Shown: positions 28,076-36,758 of the stretch, piece by piece
Layout: every line of letters begins with the position of its first letter
How positions within the stretch are numbered: position 1 is the first letter of the stretch
Assembly: GCA_013299115.1 (NCBI GenBank)
Contig: JAAFKA010000010.1
Coordinates: forward strand, 1-64,000
Length of the DNA stretch: 64,000 nucleotides
From: Cytophagales bacterium
GTDB lineage: Bacteria > Bacteroidota > Bacteroidia > Cytophagales > Thermoflexibacteraceae
Direction: 5' to 3'
Position numbers and translations under genes: made by a program
Notes under the pieces: generated by a model
Database searches by the model: none
What the model saw: the letters and a program-made list of their open reading frames with translations, nothing else
What the model was told of the DNA's origin: nothing

Positions 28076-28975
28076 TTACTTGTCCTTCCTGATTTCAGCC
28101 AATTTGCTAAACAAATCTACTTCTGTAGGACTAAGATTTTTTGGTATTTGGGCATTTAGTTTTACGTACAAGTCGCCAATTTGCGTAGGATTGGTGTAGT
28201 CGGGCAATCCTTTTCCTTTTAGGCGAAGGACTTTGCCGTTGTCCGTACCTGCGGGCAATATAAAGTTTGTGCCACCGTCAAAAGTTTCTATAAACACCTT
28301 GCCTCCCAAGACAATCGTATAAAGATTGACAGGCAACTCACAATGTAGGTCATTGCCTTCTCGTCTGAACAAGGCATGAGGCAACACTTTTACCTTCACA
28401 AACAAGTCGCCAGCAGGCAGTCCGTTTACACCTTCGCCACCTTTGCCTTTGAGTTTCAAAACTTGTTCGTGAGGGACACCAGCCTTGACTTGGATTCTCA
28501 ATTTTTGGTTGAGTACGTGCAAAATTTTAGTACTCCCTCTATACACCTCTTCGAGGGTTATCTCCATTTCGGTTTCGTAATTTTGCCCTTTTTGCTTTTT
28601 GTTTTCGTTGCCACCAAAAATATTGCTAAAAAAATCTGAAAAACCTCCTGTTCTTTCTTTGCCAAAAATTTCAGAAAAATCGAAATTTGGCGTATCCTCA
28701 TTAGGTCTTGTGTTCCTATAATATTCTTGTGGGTTGTTATATTGTTGGTATTTGTTCCAATTTTTACCTAAATCATCATAGTGTTTTTTCTTAGAAACAT
28801 CAGACAAAACTTCATAAGCCTCCGAAATTTCTTTAAAACGTGCTTCTGCTACTTTGCTACCAGGGTTTTTGTCGGGGTGATAAGTCTTAGCCAACTGGCG
28901 GTAGGCTTTTTTTATTTCTTCGGGAGAGGCTGCTTTTTCCACTCCCAAAATGCTGTAATAATCTTTATAATCCAT
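28076..28975 (-). CDS. cbpA: DnaJ-class (CbpA-like) co-chaperone
   Basis: This is a 299-residue protein with an N-terminal J-domain (residues ~4-68) holding the HPD motif in [11 protein letters not shown] Gly/Phe-rich linker ([20 protein letters not shown]) and two C-terminal substrate-binding domains follow, starting near residue 130 and containing [15 protein letters not shown]. The four CxxCxGxG zinc repeats of class A DnaJ are absent, so it is class B. It should stimulate DnaK ATPase and present substrates. No dnaK or grpE gene is adjacent. Confidence 0.88.
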   Translation of the reverse strand: MDYKDYYSILGVEKAASPEEIKKAYRQLAKTYHPDKNPGSKVAEARFKEISEAYEVLSDVSKKKHYDDLGKNWNKYQQYNNPQEYYRNTRPNEDTPNFDFSEIFGKERTGGFSDFFSNIFGGNENKKQKGQNYETEMEITLEEVYRGSTKILHVLNQKLRIQVKAGVPHEQVLKLKGKGGEGVNGLPAGDLFVKVKVLPHALFRREGNDLHCELPVNLYTIVLGGKVFIETFDGGTNFILPAGTDNGKVLRLKGKGLPDYTNPTQIGDLYVKLNAQIPKNLSPTEVDLFSKLAEIRKDK

Positions 28976-29133
28976 TGCAAATAATTTTGAGTTTTTAATT
29001 TTGAATCCGAATTATCTTAGTTATAAATCGCAGATTCAATTTTGAGTTCTTTGTAGTCATTATACGTTTTCTACCTCAATAAGTTGCTTAAAATAATGTT
29101 GAATGTTACAACATTGAATTAAAAATCAAGTAT

Positions 29134-29568
29134 TCAAACTTTCCCTGTGCTTCCATAACCTCCTGCCCCTCTTTCAGTAGTTGATAGTTGTTTTACCTCC
29201 AGCCATTGGGCTTGTTCGTGTGTAGCAATAATGATTTGGGCTATACGGTCGCCATTTTGAATAGTAAACACTTCATCGGAGAGGTTGATAAGCAAAACTT
29301 TGAGTTCCCCTCTGTAATCGGCATCAATGGTGCCAGGACTGTTCAAAACTGTGATGCCATAGGTAAGTGCTAGCCCACTTCGAGGACGTATTTGTGCTTC
29401 ATAACCTGTAGGTAATTCTATAAATAAACCCGTAGGCACAAGTACCCGTTGCAAAGGCTGCAATAGCAGGGGAGCAGACAAAAAAGCACGCAAATCAGCC
29501 CCTGCTGATAACTGTGTTTGGTACTGAGGTGTAGGATTATTTGAGGTATTGATTATTTTGATTAACAT
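29134..29568 (-). CDS. dut: dUTP diphosphatase
   Basis: This is a 144-residue trimeric dUTPase that hydrolyses dUTP to dUMP and pyrophosphate, preventing uracil incorporation and supplying dTMP synthesis. The conserved motifs are in order: [16 protein letters not shown] (Ser/Arg motif II), [15 protein letters not shown] (catalytic Asp, motif III), [10 protein letters not shown] and the C-terminal [10 protein letters not shown] arm that closes over the active site. Length fits the homotrimeric family. It lies downstream of ftsZ with a hairpin-bearing gap. Confidence 0.95.
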   Translation of the reverse strand: MLIKIINTSNNPTPQYQTQLSAGADLRAFLSAPLLLQPLQRVLVPTGLFIELPTGYEAQIRPRSGLALTYGITVLNSPGTIDADYRGELKVLLINLSDEVFTIQNGDRIAQIIIATHEQAQWLEVKQLSTTERGAGGYGSTGKV

Positions 29569-29912
29569 ATTTATTGCAAGTTGCTTAACAAAAGACTAAA
29601 TGTAATTAATAGACAAAGATAGTAGAAAGTTGTATTTAGGCAACTAATTTGATTGACGGTTATTTTATAAGAAATCATTAGCTATAAAAGTTCTTGAAAA
29701 GATGCCAACTTTTAAAAAGATGTTACTTTTTCAATAAAAATTACCCCACCTGAAAATCAAGTAGGGTAATTAAGCTATGAGAATAATTAAAAACAATTTT
29801 TCTTTTTAAACCTCGGCAGTGGCTTTTCAGCCCTGCCGATGGTTATTTTTACTTTTTTTAACTATCGGCAGGGCAAAAGCCACTGCCGAAGTAAAAAAAT
29901 AGTTTTTAAAAT
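29569..29912. other. ftsZ-dut gap containing a long hairpin
   Basis: Within this 344-bp gap the arms CGGCAGTGGCTTTT (29816 region) and AAAAGCCACTGCCG (29877 region) pair, with CCTGCCGAT and ATCGGCAGG pairing further in. The whole hairpin spans about 29814-29890. It lies just past the ftsZ stop and probably ends the division transcript. No gene or promoter pair was seen in the remaining ~250 bp. Confidence 0.65.
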
Positions 29913-31355
29913 TTAATCTACATTATCGTGCAAAAACTTGTTGCCACCTAAGAGGTCGTTGTCCTCGTTTATTTTCACACGCGAAAGGTGATTGGTAGCC
30001 GAATGATTGACTTCTTCTAACTTCACATTTTTACGCAAATAAGCAGGCACATCTCTTTTCTGTTGCAACTCCTCGTTGCTCAGTTCGTGAATAGATTTTA
30101 GGCTGTCCATCTTGCGTTTGCGTGTTTCATATTCAGTTTCTAAAACCTTTTTTTTTTCGTCTGCTCCTGCGTGGTGATACTCACCTTCTAAGCTATGAAC
30201 TATTTTTTCAGGTTTTTGCACTGTTGGTGTAGCTACAATTTTTTTGCGTATCGGTTCTTCTGTTTCCTCTGTTTGCCCACTTGGATTAAAAAATTCATCG
30301 AAATTGTCGTAAACCACTTTGACTTTTTCTTTAATTTGCTTATTCTTTTCCAAGTCGAAAATCTTTTTTGGGTTTTCAACGGGTCTGTCTGAAAATCCTG
30401 TGGCTATGATGGTAACACCAATAGCTTTACCCAACGACTCGTCTGTTGCATAACCAAAAATAACCTCTGCTTCCTCACCTGCTTGTTGCTGCACGTAGGT
30501 TGTGATTTCCTCCATTTCCTCAAATTTGAAGTTGTCGTCATCACCAATCACAATACTCAATAACACATATTTTGAGCCATGAATGTTGGTATTATTGAGC
30601 AAAGGCGAATTGAGGGCAGATTCTACTGCACGTTTTGCTCTGCTTTCGCCTTCTGCCGTAGCCGACCCCATCACTGCCACACCCGAATCTCGCATAACAG
30701 TCCGCACATCTTCGAAGTCCACGTTAATTTGACCTGAAACTGTGATAATTTCGGCAATAGATTTGGCTGCTCTTGCCAACACATTGTCTGCTTGCCCAAA
30801 AGCCTCGCGCATGGTCATGTTGCCATAAACATCTTTGAGTTTGTTGTTGAGAATGACCAACAACGTATCGCAGTTTTTGCGGAGTTCTTGCAAACCCTCT
30901 TCGGCTCTTTTCATTTTGGGTGACCCCTCAAAAGAAAACGGAATGGTAACAATGCCTACGGTCAAAATACCCAATTCTTTGGCTATTTCGGCTATGACGG
31001 GTGCTGCCCCTGTGCCTGTGCCGCCGCCCATACCTGCCGTAATGAACACCATACGGGTATTTTGGCTCAATAGTTGGCGAATGTCGTCTTTACTTTCTAT
31101 GGCTGCATTTCGCCCTCTTTCGGGGTTTGCTCCTGCACCCAATCCTTTTGAAATGTTGAGACCTAATTGGATTTTGTTAGGTACAGGGCTTATTTCCAAT
31201 GCCTGTACGTCTGTGTTGCAAACATAAAAGTCCACGCCTCTTATTCCTTGCCTAAACATATGGTTTACAGCATTGCCGCCACCGCCACCAACGCCAATGA
31301 CCTTGATGATAGAACTTTCGCTGTTTGGGTACTCAAATTGGTATCTCGAATTCAT
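29913..31355 (-). CDS. ftsZ: Cell division protein FtsZ
   Basis: This is a 480-residue tubulin-like GTPase forming the cytokinetic ring. I start it at the ATG at 31355 (MNSRYQFEYPNSESSIIKVIGVGGGGGNAVNHM), 29 codons inside the longest frame. The GTP-binding signature GMGGGTGTGAAP and the T7 loop NVDFEDVRTVM are intact. A long acidic/basic linker occupies ~330-430. A C-terminal segment DVPAYLRKNVKLEEVNH, conserved in Bacteroidota FtsZ, should bind FtsA. It is transcribed after ftsA across a 500-bp repeat-rich spacer. Confidence 0.97.
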   Translation of the reverse strand: MNSRYQFEYPNSESSIIKVIGVGGGGGNAVNHMFRQGIRGVDFYVCNTDVQALEISPVPNKIQLGLNISKGLGAGANPERGRNAAIESKDDIRQLLSQNTRMVFITAGMGGGTGTGAAPVIAEIAKELGILTVGIVTIPFSFEGSPKMKRAEEGLQELRKNCDTLLVILNNKLKDVYGNMTMREAFGQADNVLARAAKSIAEIITVSGQINVDFEDVRTVMRDSGVAVMGSATAEGESRAKRAVESALNSPLLNNTNIHGSKYVLLSIVIGDDDNFKFEEMEEITTYVQQQAGEEAEVIFGYATDESLGKAIGVTIIATGFSDRPVENPKKIFDLEKNKQIKEKVKVVYDNFDEFFNPSGQTEETEEPIRKKIVATPTVQKPEKIVHSLEGEYHHAGADEKKKVLETEYETRKRKMDSLKSIHELSNEELQQKRDVPAYLRKNVKLEEVNHSATNHLSRVKINEDNDLLGGNKFLHDNVD

Positions 31356-31409
31356 AAAACTATGAAATTGTAGGTTGTGTGTTTTTTTGCTCTGCTTACT
31401 GTGCCGTAT

Positions 31410-31560
31410 CACGTATTTGCGGTTTTGATAAACCGCAAACACTTCTTGTGGTTTCGGTTTCTCAAAACCGAAACTTTTTTATGCTTTCGGTTGTAGCAAC
31501 CGAAAGCACAAACAATCAACTCATTTGCCGTTGTTTGTGAAGACACAAACAATGGCAATA
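31410..31560. repeat. Cluster of four short hairpins in the ftsA-ftsZ spacer
   Basis: Consecutive perfect or near-perfect hairpins are: TTTGCGGTTT/AAACCGCAAA at ~31416-31439, GTTTCGGTTT/AAAACCGAAAC at ~31451-31473, GCTTTCGGTTG/CAACCGAAAGC at ~31483-31508, and GCCGTTGTTTGTG/CACAAACAATGGC at ~31527-31556. Loops are 3-4 bases. They lie in the ftsZ leader on the minus strand. Confidence 0.75.
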
Positions 31561-31563
31561 AAA

Positions 31564-31849
31564 CTACGGACTAAAGTCCAATGCTATTAAGCTAAGAAAT
31601 CATATTTACAACCTCGAAGAGGTTGAACACTAATAGCCCTACGTGCAACGTAGGGAAGTATTTGCAAATGTGCATCCAACCCCGAAGGGGTTGAACATTC
31701 GTGTAGCAATATGTCATTGTTCAACCCCTTCGGGGTTGTGGAGTGACTTTGCACCTTTTTCCCTACGTTGCACGTAGGGCTATTGTTGTTCAACCTCTTC
31801 GAGGTTGTGAGTTATTCTTAGCTTAATAGCATTGGACTAAAGTCCGTAG
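31564..31849. repeat. Nested-palindrome element, family B, long form (copy 2)
   Basis: The outer arms CTACGGACTAAAGTCCAATG and its complement enclose TATTAAGCTAAGAA arms. Next come paired ACAACCTCGAAGAGGTTGAA layers, then paired TAGCCCTACGTGCAACGTAG layers. A central CAACCCCGAAGGGGTTGAAC and its complement complete a four-layer palindrome. Every layer is also locally self-complementary. It occupies the ftsA-ftsZ gap. Confidence 0.9.
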
Positions 31850-31854
31850 CTACA

Positions 31855-33186
31855 CTAATATCTCTTATTGTCGTCGTAGTCGTCTATCAAGAAGTTTTTG
31901 GCTTTCTCCACCAAATTGCTCAAAAAGTCGCCACCGTTGCTTGTTTTTTGCGAGGCAGTTTGCGAACTGATTTGTGAGGTCATGGTTGGAGGCAAAAACT
32001 TAGCGTTGCGTAAAAAGTTTTCTTCTCTTTCGTCAATGGTTTTGAGGCTTGCCAGCACCAAACCCATACCTGTTGCGTGCATAGGACTTTTTACGGCTTC
32101 GTCTTTGGTCTTGCCCAAATATTCGTTAGGATGCCCTATTCGTACTGTTAATCCTGTTTTGAGTTCAAACAATTCGCAAATATTTTGCAACTGCGAGCCA
32201 CCGCCTGTGATGACCACGCCACCTGCCAATTTATTTGCCAAGCCAGATTTTACCAAATCACTGTAAACCAAATCTACAATTTCCTCCATTCTTGCCTCTA
32301 TGATGTAGGCTAAGTTGCGAATAGAAATTTCTTTGGGAGTTCTATCTCTTAGGCTTGGAATGGAAACCACCTCATTTTCAGGGGCTTCTTGTGCCAATGA
32401 CCTACCAAATTTTACCTTCAACTGTTCGGCTTGGTGCTGCATAATAGAGCAACCTTGCTTAATATCCGAAGTAATGATATTGCCACCAAAAGGAATGACC
32501 GAAGTGTGGCGAATAATGCCATCGTAGAAAACAGCAATGTCGGTAGTGCCACCGCCTATGTCCACAAGGGCAACGCCAGCCTCTTTTTCCTCCTCACTCA
32601 ATACAGCCATGCTCGATGCCAAAGGTTCGAGAATTACGTTTTCGACCTCCAAATCTGCCAACTGCACACAACGGCGTATGTTGCGAATAGCATTGACATT
32701 GGCGGTGATAATATGAAAATCACCTTCCAATTTTACGCCCGCCATGCCTATGGGGTCTTTGATATTTTCCTCATAATCAACAGTATAATGCTGCGGAATG
32801 ACGTGGATAATCTCACTACCTGCTTCGGTTACAATGCGGTACATATCGTTTGTCAAACGGTTTACATCATCGAGAGTAATTTCTTCCTCACCAGATTTCC
32901 GCGTGATGTTGCCATGATGCACTGCACTTTTGATGTGTTTACCAGCAATGCCTACATTGACAACTTTGATGTCGATACCTGAATTTTTTTCTGCCTCGTC
33001 AATAGCTTGACGAATAGCCTCAGTGGTGCGGTTGATGTTGGTAATGATGCCGTCTTTCACGCCGTCAGAAACGGCACGACCCATACCTAAGATTTCCAAT
33101 TTTCCGTATTGGTCTAATCTGCCGACAATAGCACACACTTTGGTTGTGCCTATGTCAAGTCCTACGACAATTTTTTCATTCTGCAT
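31855..33186 (-). CDS. ftsA: Cell division protein FtsA
   Basis: This is a 443-residue actin-fold protein that tethers FtsZ to the membrane and recruits the divisome. The first phosphate-binding loop is GLDIGTTKVCAIVG (residues ~9-22). The SHS2 domain follows near 85-165. The second loop is VALVDIGGGTTDIAV (~205) and the adenosine motif is VVITGGGSQL. The C-terminus carries the amphipathic membrane helix FLSNLVEKAKNFLID. It lies just 6 bp after the repeat element on the minus strand and directly upstream of ftsZ. ftsQ, often upstream, is not in the window. Confidence 0.97.
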   Translation of the reverse strand: MQNEKIVVGLDIGTTKVCAIVGRLDQYGKLEILGMGRAVSDGVKDGIITNINRTTEAIRQAIDEAEKNSGIDIKVVNVGIAGKHIKSAVHHGNITRKSGEEEITLDDVNRLTNDMYRIVTEAGSEIIHVIPQHYTVDYEENIKDPIGMAGVKLEGDFHIITANVNAIRNIRRCVQLADLEVENVILEPLASSMAVLSEEEKEAGVALVDIGGGTTDIAVFYDGIIRHTSVIPFGGNIITSDIKQGCSIMQHQAEQLKVKFGRSLAQEAPENEVVSIPSLRDRTPKEISIRNLAYIIEARMEEIVDLVYSDLVKSGLANKLAGGVVITGGGSQLQNICELFELKTGLTVRIGHPNEYLGKTKDEAVKSPMHATGMGLVLASLKTIDEREENFLRNAKFLPPTMTSQISSQTASQKTSNGGDFLSNLVEKAKNFLIDDYDDNKRY

Positions 33187-33292
33187 AGCTACTGTGATTG
33201 TATGACTGTAAGAGTGGTGTGATTGGATAAATTATCAAAAAATACCACTGTTGTTCGTCTGTATATTCGTTTATAGATTTTTAGTAATTGTT

Positions 33293-33446
33293 ATGGCGTT
33301 TTGGTTTTGAGAAACCAAAACCACTTGCCCAACTAAATTTTTTAAAATGGCGTTTTGGTTTTGAGAAACCAAAACCACTTACCCAACTAAATTTTTTAAA
33401 ATGGCGTTTTGGTTTTGAGAAACCAAAACCACTTACCCAATTAAAT
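33293..33446 (+). repeat. 54-bp tandem repeat, nearly three copies
   Basis: Units start at 33293, 33347 and 33401 with an exact 54-bp period and almost no divergence. Each contains the hairpin TTTTGGTTTTGAGAAACCAAAA (22 bp with GAGA loop). Because 54 is a multiple of three, a short frame (33288-33497) reads through all copies as an 18-residue repeat. The palindrome suggests a DNA- or RNA-level origin. Confidence 0.9.
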
Positions 33447-33535
33447 TTTTTTGCAAGAAAACCTGATGAGAAAATTTACATTTTTTCGTACAGATAGTTT
33501 TATTTTTTGGTAATTATTTAGCACCACGTTTTTTA

Positions 33536-33614
33536 TACGTTGGCAATGGTCGCAGACCCCAATCGTATGAAAAACGCAGTACGATTGTCAAGGTCTGCGA
33601 CCATTGCCAACGTA
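33536..33614. repeat. Long inverted-repeat element, family C (copy 2)
   Basis: The arms TACGTTGGCAATGGTCGCAG and its complement pair, and the right arm carries the TACGATTGTCAAGGTCT core shared with copy 1 at 27914. The left arm has lost about four bases in that core. The middle of the stem (GTCGCAGACC) differs from copy 1 but stays self-complementary, and CGTACCTAAA follows as in copy 1. Confidence 0.85.
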
Positions 33615-33979
33615 CCTAAATAGTTACATTTTTTGGCTAACAACTTCGAGTAAAGTAACAATCAAAGTTAACAGACTGAAAAAACTTATTATCAATTAGT
33701 TAGCTATTGTTAGTTGCTGTTTTTCTTTACTTACAAAAATTCAAATTTTTTTTTTAATAACAGAAACTTTTTGCAAATATTTTTTTTAACATTTTTTTAA
33801 TTGTAATGTTTTACTTTAAGTAAAGTGATATAAATATTTGATTATCAATAAATTAACAAAAATTAAAGAATTTTTACTTTAAGGTTGTTTTTGTAACTTG
33901 GTGAGTAATAATGCAGTAAGATAACTTTTTTGTATGCGTTTGTTTTTGTTAGATACAGACATTTTAATTTGTATTTTCA

Positions 33980-34047
33980 TTTTGTCATTCTGAGCATAGC
34001 AAAAAATCTGAGTAAGATTCTTCGCTACCTACGCTCAGAATGACAAA
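33980..34047. repeat. GTCATTCTGAGC-type dispersed inverted repeat
   Basis: TTTTGTCATTCTGAGC (33980-33995) pairs perfectly with GCTCAGAATGACAAAA (34032-34047) around a loop containing AAATCTGAGTAAGATTCTTCG. From memory, very similar TCATTCTGAGC...GAAGAATCT repeats occur widely in Bacteroidota genomes. This is the only full copy in the window. Confidence 0.8.
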
Positions 34048-34113
34048 ACTCAAAATATTGATGAATGTGAGTAGCTAAGTGTAATAATATTTTTCAAATA
34101 CTTTTTATTTTTG

Positions 34114-34144
34114 TTTGAAAATTAAAATAATTGAATTATCTTTG
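34114..34144 (+). promoter_or_regulatory. Bacteroidota-type promoter of the TetR-SDR operon, apparently leaderless
   Basis: TTTG at 34114-34117, a 19-bp spacer and TATCTTTG at 34137-34144 match the consensus exactly. The regulator's ATG is at 34149, only four bases past the -7 box, where transcription would be expected to start. The transcript would have almost no 5' leader. Confidence 0.7.
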
Positions 34145-34148
34145 CAAT

Positions 34149-34760
34149 ATGAAAAGTGAAAAAGCAGACAACAAACGCCAATTTATCTTAGAAGAAGCAG
34201 CCAAATGCTTTGGTAAATACGGCTATGAAAAAACAATCTTAGACGATATAGGCAAAGCAGCTAACATGAACAAAGCTACGCTGTATTACTATTTTAAGAA
34301 CAAGGAGGAAATTTTTATGGCAGTTGTTTTGGCAGAGAGTGAAAGGTTTATTGCAGACTTGCAAGCAAAAGTGAAAGACGTAGGTAATTTTGACCAAAAA
34401 ATAGTGAGTTATTTCAGTGAAAGATTGCATTATTATAAAAAAGTGGTCAATCTGCACCAGTTGTCGGTAGCCCAGTTGCGTTATATTCAGCCTTTGTTTG
34501 ATGAGTTGTACCAAAAAGTGCAGCAAACCGAAATTGCATTTATAGCCCAACTATTGACAGAGGCACAACAAAAAAATTTGCTCCGCAGCCAAGAATCCCT
34601 GCCAAAAGTAGCTGAAACTATGCTTTTGGTAGCCAATGCCCTCAAACACGAAGGCGTATTGCAAGCCAAAGAACTCTATGCTCACGAAATAGACTATTCG
34701 GTCATAGACCAACAAACAAACTACGTTATTTTACTCATTTTAAAAGGTTTACAACAATGA
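34149..34760 (+). CDS. TetR/AcrR-family transcriptional regulator
   Basis: This is a 203-residue protein. Residues ~7-55 form the TetR DNA-binding domain with helix-turn-helix TILDDIGKAANMNKATLYYYF. The rest is all-helical and would hold the ligand pocket and dimer interface. I start at the ATG at 34149 because the promoter overlaps the upstream TTG alternative at 34131. The stop overlaps the SDR gene by four bases (ATGA), so the two are one operon. This implies that the regulator controls its own operon in response to a substrate or product of the oxidoreductase. Confidence 0.9.
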   Translation: MKSEKADNKRQFILEEAAKCFGKYGYEKTILDDIGKAANMNKATLYYYFKNKEEIFMAVVLAESERFIADLQAKVKDVGNFDQKIVSYFSERLHYYKKVVNLHQLSVAQLRYIQPLFDELYQKVQQTEIAFIAQLLTEAQQKNLLRSQESLPKVAETMLLVANALKHEGVLQAKELYAHEIDYSVIDQQTNYVILLILKGLQQ

Positions 34761-35536
34761 AAACTGCTTTAATTACAGGGGCATCAGGTGGCATAGGCTT
34801 AGAATTAGCCAAAGTTTTTGCCCATCACAAACACAATTTGGTTTTGGTAGCCCGCAGCGAAGGCAAATTGAAAGCCTTAGCCAATGAATTACAAAGTCAA
34901 TACGGCATTTCGGTTAAGATTATCACCAAAGATTTGAGTCTGCCCAATGCAGCCCAAGAAGTGTATGCAGAACTCAAAAATGCAAATGTAAGCATAGAGT
35001 TTCTTATCAACAATGCAGGTTTTGGTGAATTTGGCTACTTTCACGAAACAGCATGGGACAAAGAAGCCATGATGATAGACCTCAATATCAAGGCTTTGAC
35101 TCACTTCACCAAACTCTTTGTGAAAGATATGGTGCAACGCAAATCGGGAAAAATTTTGAACGTAGCCTCCACTGCTTCTTTCCAACCAGGTCCGTTGATG
35201 GCGGTTTATTATGCTACCAAAGCCTATGTTTTGTCTTTCTCGGAGGCAATAGCCAACGAATTGCAAGGCACAGGCGTAACTGTAACGGCATTGTGTCCTG
35301 GTCCTACGGAGTCGGGATTTCAGGCAGCAGCCACTTTGGAGGAGTCGAAGTTGGTAAAAGGCAAAAAACTGCCTACGTCTTTGGAAGTTGCCGAATATGC
35401 TTACAAAGCCCTAATGAACGGGGAAACCGTAGCTATTCATGGCACAATGAATTGGCTTATGGCACAGTCTGTCCGTTTTACGCCACGCAAAATGGTTACG
35501 GCTTTGGTTAGAGTGATGTCTGAAAAAGCAAGTTAA
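34757..35536 (+). CDS. Short-chain dehydrogenase/reductase (SDR)
   Basis: This is a 259-residue classical SDR. The NAD(P)-binding TGASGGIGLELAK starts near residue 7. Asn is in FLINNAGFGEFG, the catalytic Ser is in NVASTASFQPG and the YxxxK motif is YYATKAYVL. The Arg in VLVARSEGKL favours NADP. Family members act on varied alcohols, ketones and lipids, so the substrate cannot be given. Translational coupling to the TetR gene suggests response to a small hydrophobic molecule. Confidence 0.9.
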   Translation: MKTALITGASGGIGLELAKVFAHHKHNLVLVARSEGKLKALANELQSQYGISVKIITKDLSLPNAAQEVYAELKNANVSIEFLINNAGFGEFGYFHETAWDKEAMMIDLNIKALTHFTKLFVKDMVQRKSGKILNVASTASFQPGPLMAVYYATKAYVLSFSEAIANELQGTGVTVTALCPGPTESGFQAAATLEESKLVKGKKLPTSLEVAEYAYKALMNGETVAIHGTMNWLMAQSVRFTPRKMVTALVRVMSEKAS

Positions 35537-35549
35537 AAAAAGAGACTAA

Positions 35550-36170
35550 CTACTTAAACTCCTTCATGGCAAATAGGGTGCCGCCCAAAAAATCATATTC
35601 TTCGAATAGATTAGAAGCAAGACAGATAATTTTTTTGCTTTGTTGGGTAACAACCTTTTGCTGATACCAAAGTAAATTTTGTTTGTCAAGGTTGGCAGTT
35701 GGTTCGTCTAAGCATAGCAAAGGCACATCTGCAAAAAGAGCCAAAGCTAATTTTAACTTTTGTTTCATGCCTGAAGAAAAATACTTTATGGGTTTATGTA
35801 GTGAGGTTTTACTGAATTGTAATTCTTCTATCAGTTGTTTATTTTCTATAGTTAGCGGCTTAAAATGGGTGTGAAAAGTGATGCTTTCGGTCAGAGTCAG
35901 CTCTTCTATTAACTCCAAGTAAGGGGCAGCATAACTAAAATAATGAAACCAATAATCAGCAGGCAATAGTCTTTTGCCTCTTGTGTAGTAGATAGTTCCT
36001 GCGCTGGGCGACAACATTCCCACTAAGGTTTTGAGTAAAGTAGATTTGCCACTACCATTATTACCAACGATGATGTATGTTTTGCCGATTTGGAAATCAC
36101 AAGAAAAATTGCGAAAAATCCATTCAGTGGCATACTTTTTACCCAAGTCTTTGGCTGCAACAGAGAATAA
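35550..36170 (-). CDS. ABC transporter ATP-binding protein
   Basis: This is a ~206-residue ATPase subunit, read from the ATG at 36170 (MLFSVAAKDLGKKYATEW) because the longer frame adds an unlikely hydrophobic leader. Walker A is GNNGSGKST. The signature region, YFSSGMKQKLKLALALF, is close to LSGGQ-type with SSGM. Walker B is PLLCLDEPTANLD. A relaxed signature and short length resemble ATPases of ABC-2-type exporters. No permease gene is adjacent, so the transported substrate and partner are unknown. Confidence 0.8.
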   Translation of the reverse strand, partial: LFSVAAKDLGKKYATEWIFRNFSCDFQIGKTYIIVGNNGSGKSTLLKTLVGMLSPSAGTIYYTRGKRLLPADYWFHYFSYAAPYLELIEELTLTESITFHTHFKPLTIENKQLIEELQFSKTSLHKPIKYFSSGMKQKLKLALALFADVPLLCLDEPTANLDKQNLLWYQQKVVTQQSKKIICLASNLFEEYDFLGGTLFAMKEFK

Positions 36171-36275
36171 CATAGAGATAGAATAAGAAAACATGACCAA
36201 ACAAGCCATAGCTATTCACTGGTGGCAATTATTGATTGAAACAATAAAGCCACACAAATAGCTTAGGCTGCTCAA

Positions 36276-36308
36276 AAACCTATAAGATTTAAAAAATCTT
36301 ATAGGTTT
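36276..36308. terminator. Hairpin downstream of the YtxH gene
   Basis: AAACCTATAAGATTT pairs perfectly with AAATCTTATAGGTTT (15 bp) around a 3-base loop. It lies ~80 bp past the 3' end of the YtxH-type gene and ~105 bp before the ABC gene, on the minus strand. It resembles the stems of the 50-bp tandem repeat at 16311. Confidence 0.6.
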
Positions 36309-36386
36309 ACTTACTGATAACGAGGTAGTTACATAATTCTATATTTCTATAAAATTATTCTTTGGACAGCCTCTATACTATATGTT

Positions 36387-36689
36387 TTAATTTTTCAATT
36401 TCATTTGCTCCATCATAGTTTCCACTTCGCTGAGCAACTTTTCGGCTTTTTCTTTGGCTTCGTTAGTTACTTTTTGGCTTTCTTCTTTTGCTTCATTGGT
36501 GGTTTGCTCATCTGTATTTTGTTGGAGCTGTTTGAGCAACTCTTCCAGTTGATTTTTATATTTAGAGAGCAAATAGCTCAATCTTTCCCTGGTATTTGAG
36601 CCTTTATCGGGTGCATAGAGCAAACCCAACACGGCGCCTACAGCTATTCCTGTGGCTAAACCTACCAAAAAACTACCTTGTTTATTCAT
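36387..36689 (-). CDS. YtxH-domain protein
   Basis: This is a 100-residue protein. An N-terminal Gly-rich membrane helix (GSFLVGLATGIAVGAVLGLLYAP) is followed by DKGSNTRERL and a Lys/Glu-rich coiled coil to the end. This matches the YtxH family of small stress-associated membrane proteins whose molecular role is not settled. It sits between clpX and the ABC gene on the same strand. The ATG at 36689 gives the expected N-terminus. Confidence 0.85.
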   Translation of the reverse strand: MNKQGSFLVGLATGIAVGAVLGLLYAPDKGSNTRERLSYLLSKYKNQLEELLKQLQQNTDEQTTNEAKEESQKVTNEAKEKAEKLLSEVETMMEQMKLKN

Positions 36690-36758
36690 GTCTTTGTATT
36701 TTGTTGCAAGTTATTGGTAAAATTACAATATTTTTTACTATTGACATGGCTACAGCCA

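Larger units (their letters stand above)
33187..34113. other. Repeat-rich intergenic region upstream of ftsA
   Basis: This ~930-bp gap contains a 54-bp tandem repeat, a family C inverted repeat and a dispersed GTCATTCTGAGC-type repeat, each listed separately. It also has a very AT-rich stretch (33720-33900) holding the palindrome ACTTTAAGTAAAGT near 33812. I see no protein gene that I can support. CAAAGTTA near 33664 is a possible -7 box for ftsA on the minus strand but lacks a -33 partner. Confidence 0.5.

Noticed and set aside
33288-33497. 69-residue frame with an 18-residue repeat
   Set aside because: The repeat is driven by hairpin DNA units, the frame has no promoter, and the amino-acid sequence looks like translated palindrome.
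33934-33993. 19-codon plus-strand frame ending inside the GTCATTCTGAGC repeat
   Set aside because: It is short, hydrophobic by AT bias and overlaps a dispersed repeat; no supporting signal was found.
34081-34148. TTG start at 34131 for the TetR gene
   Set aside because: It lies inside the promoter's -7 region and would add residues not seen in the family, so the ATG at 34149 is preferred.
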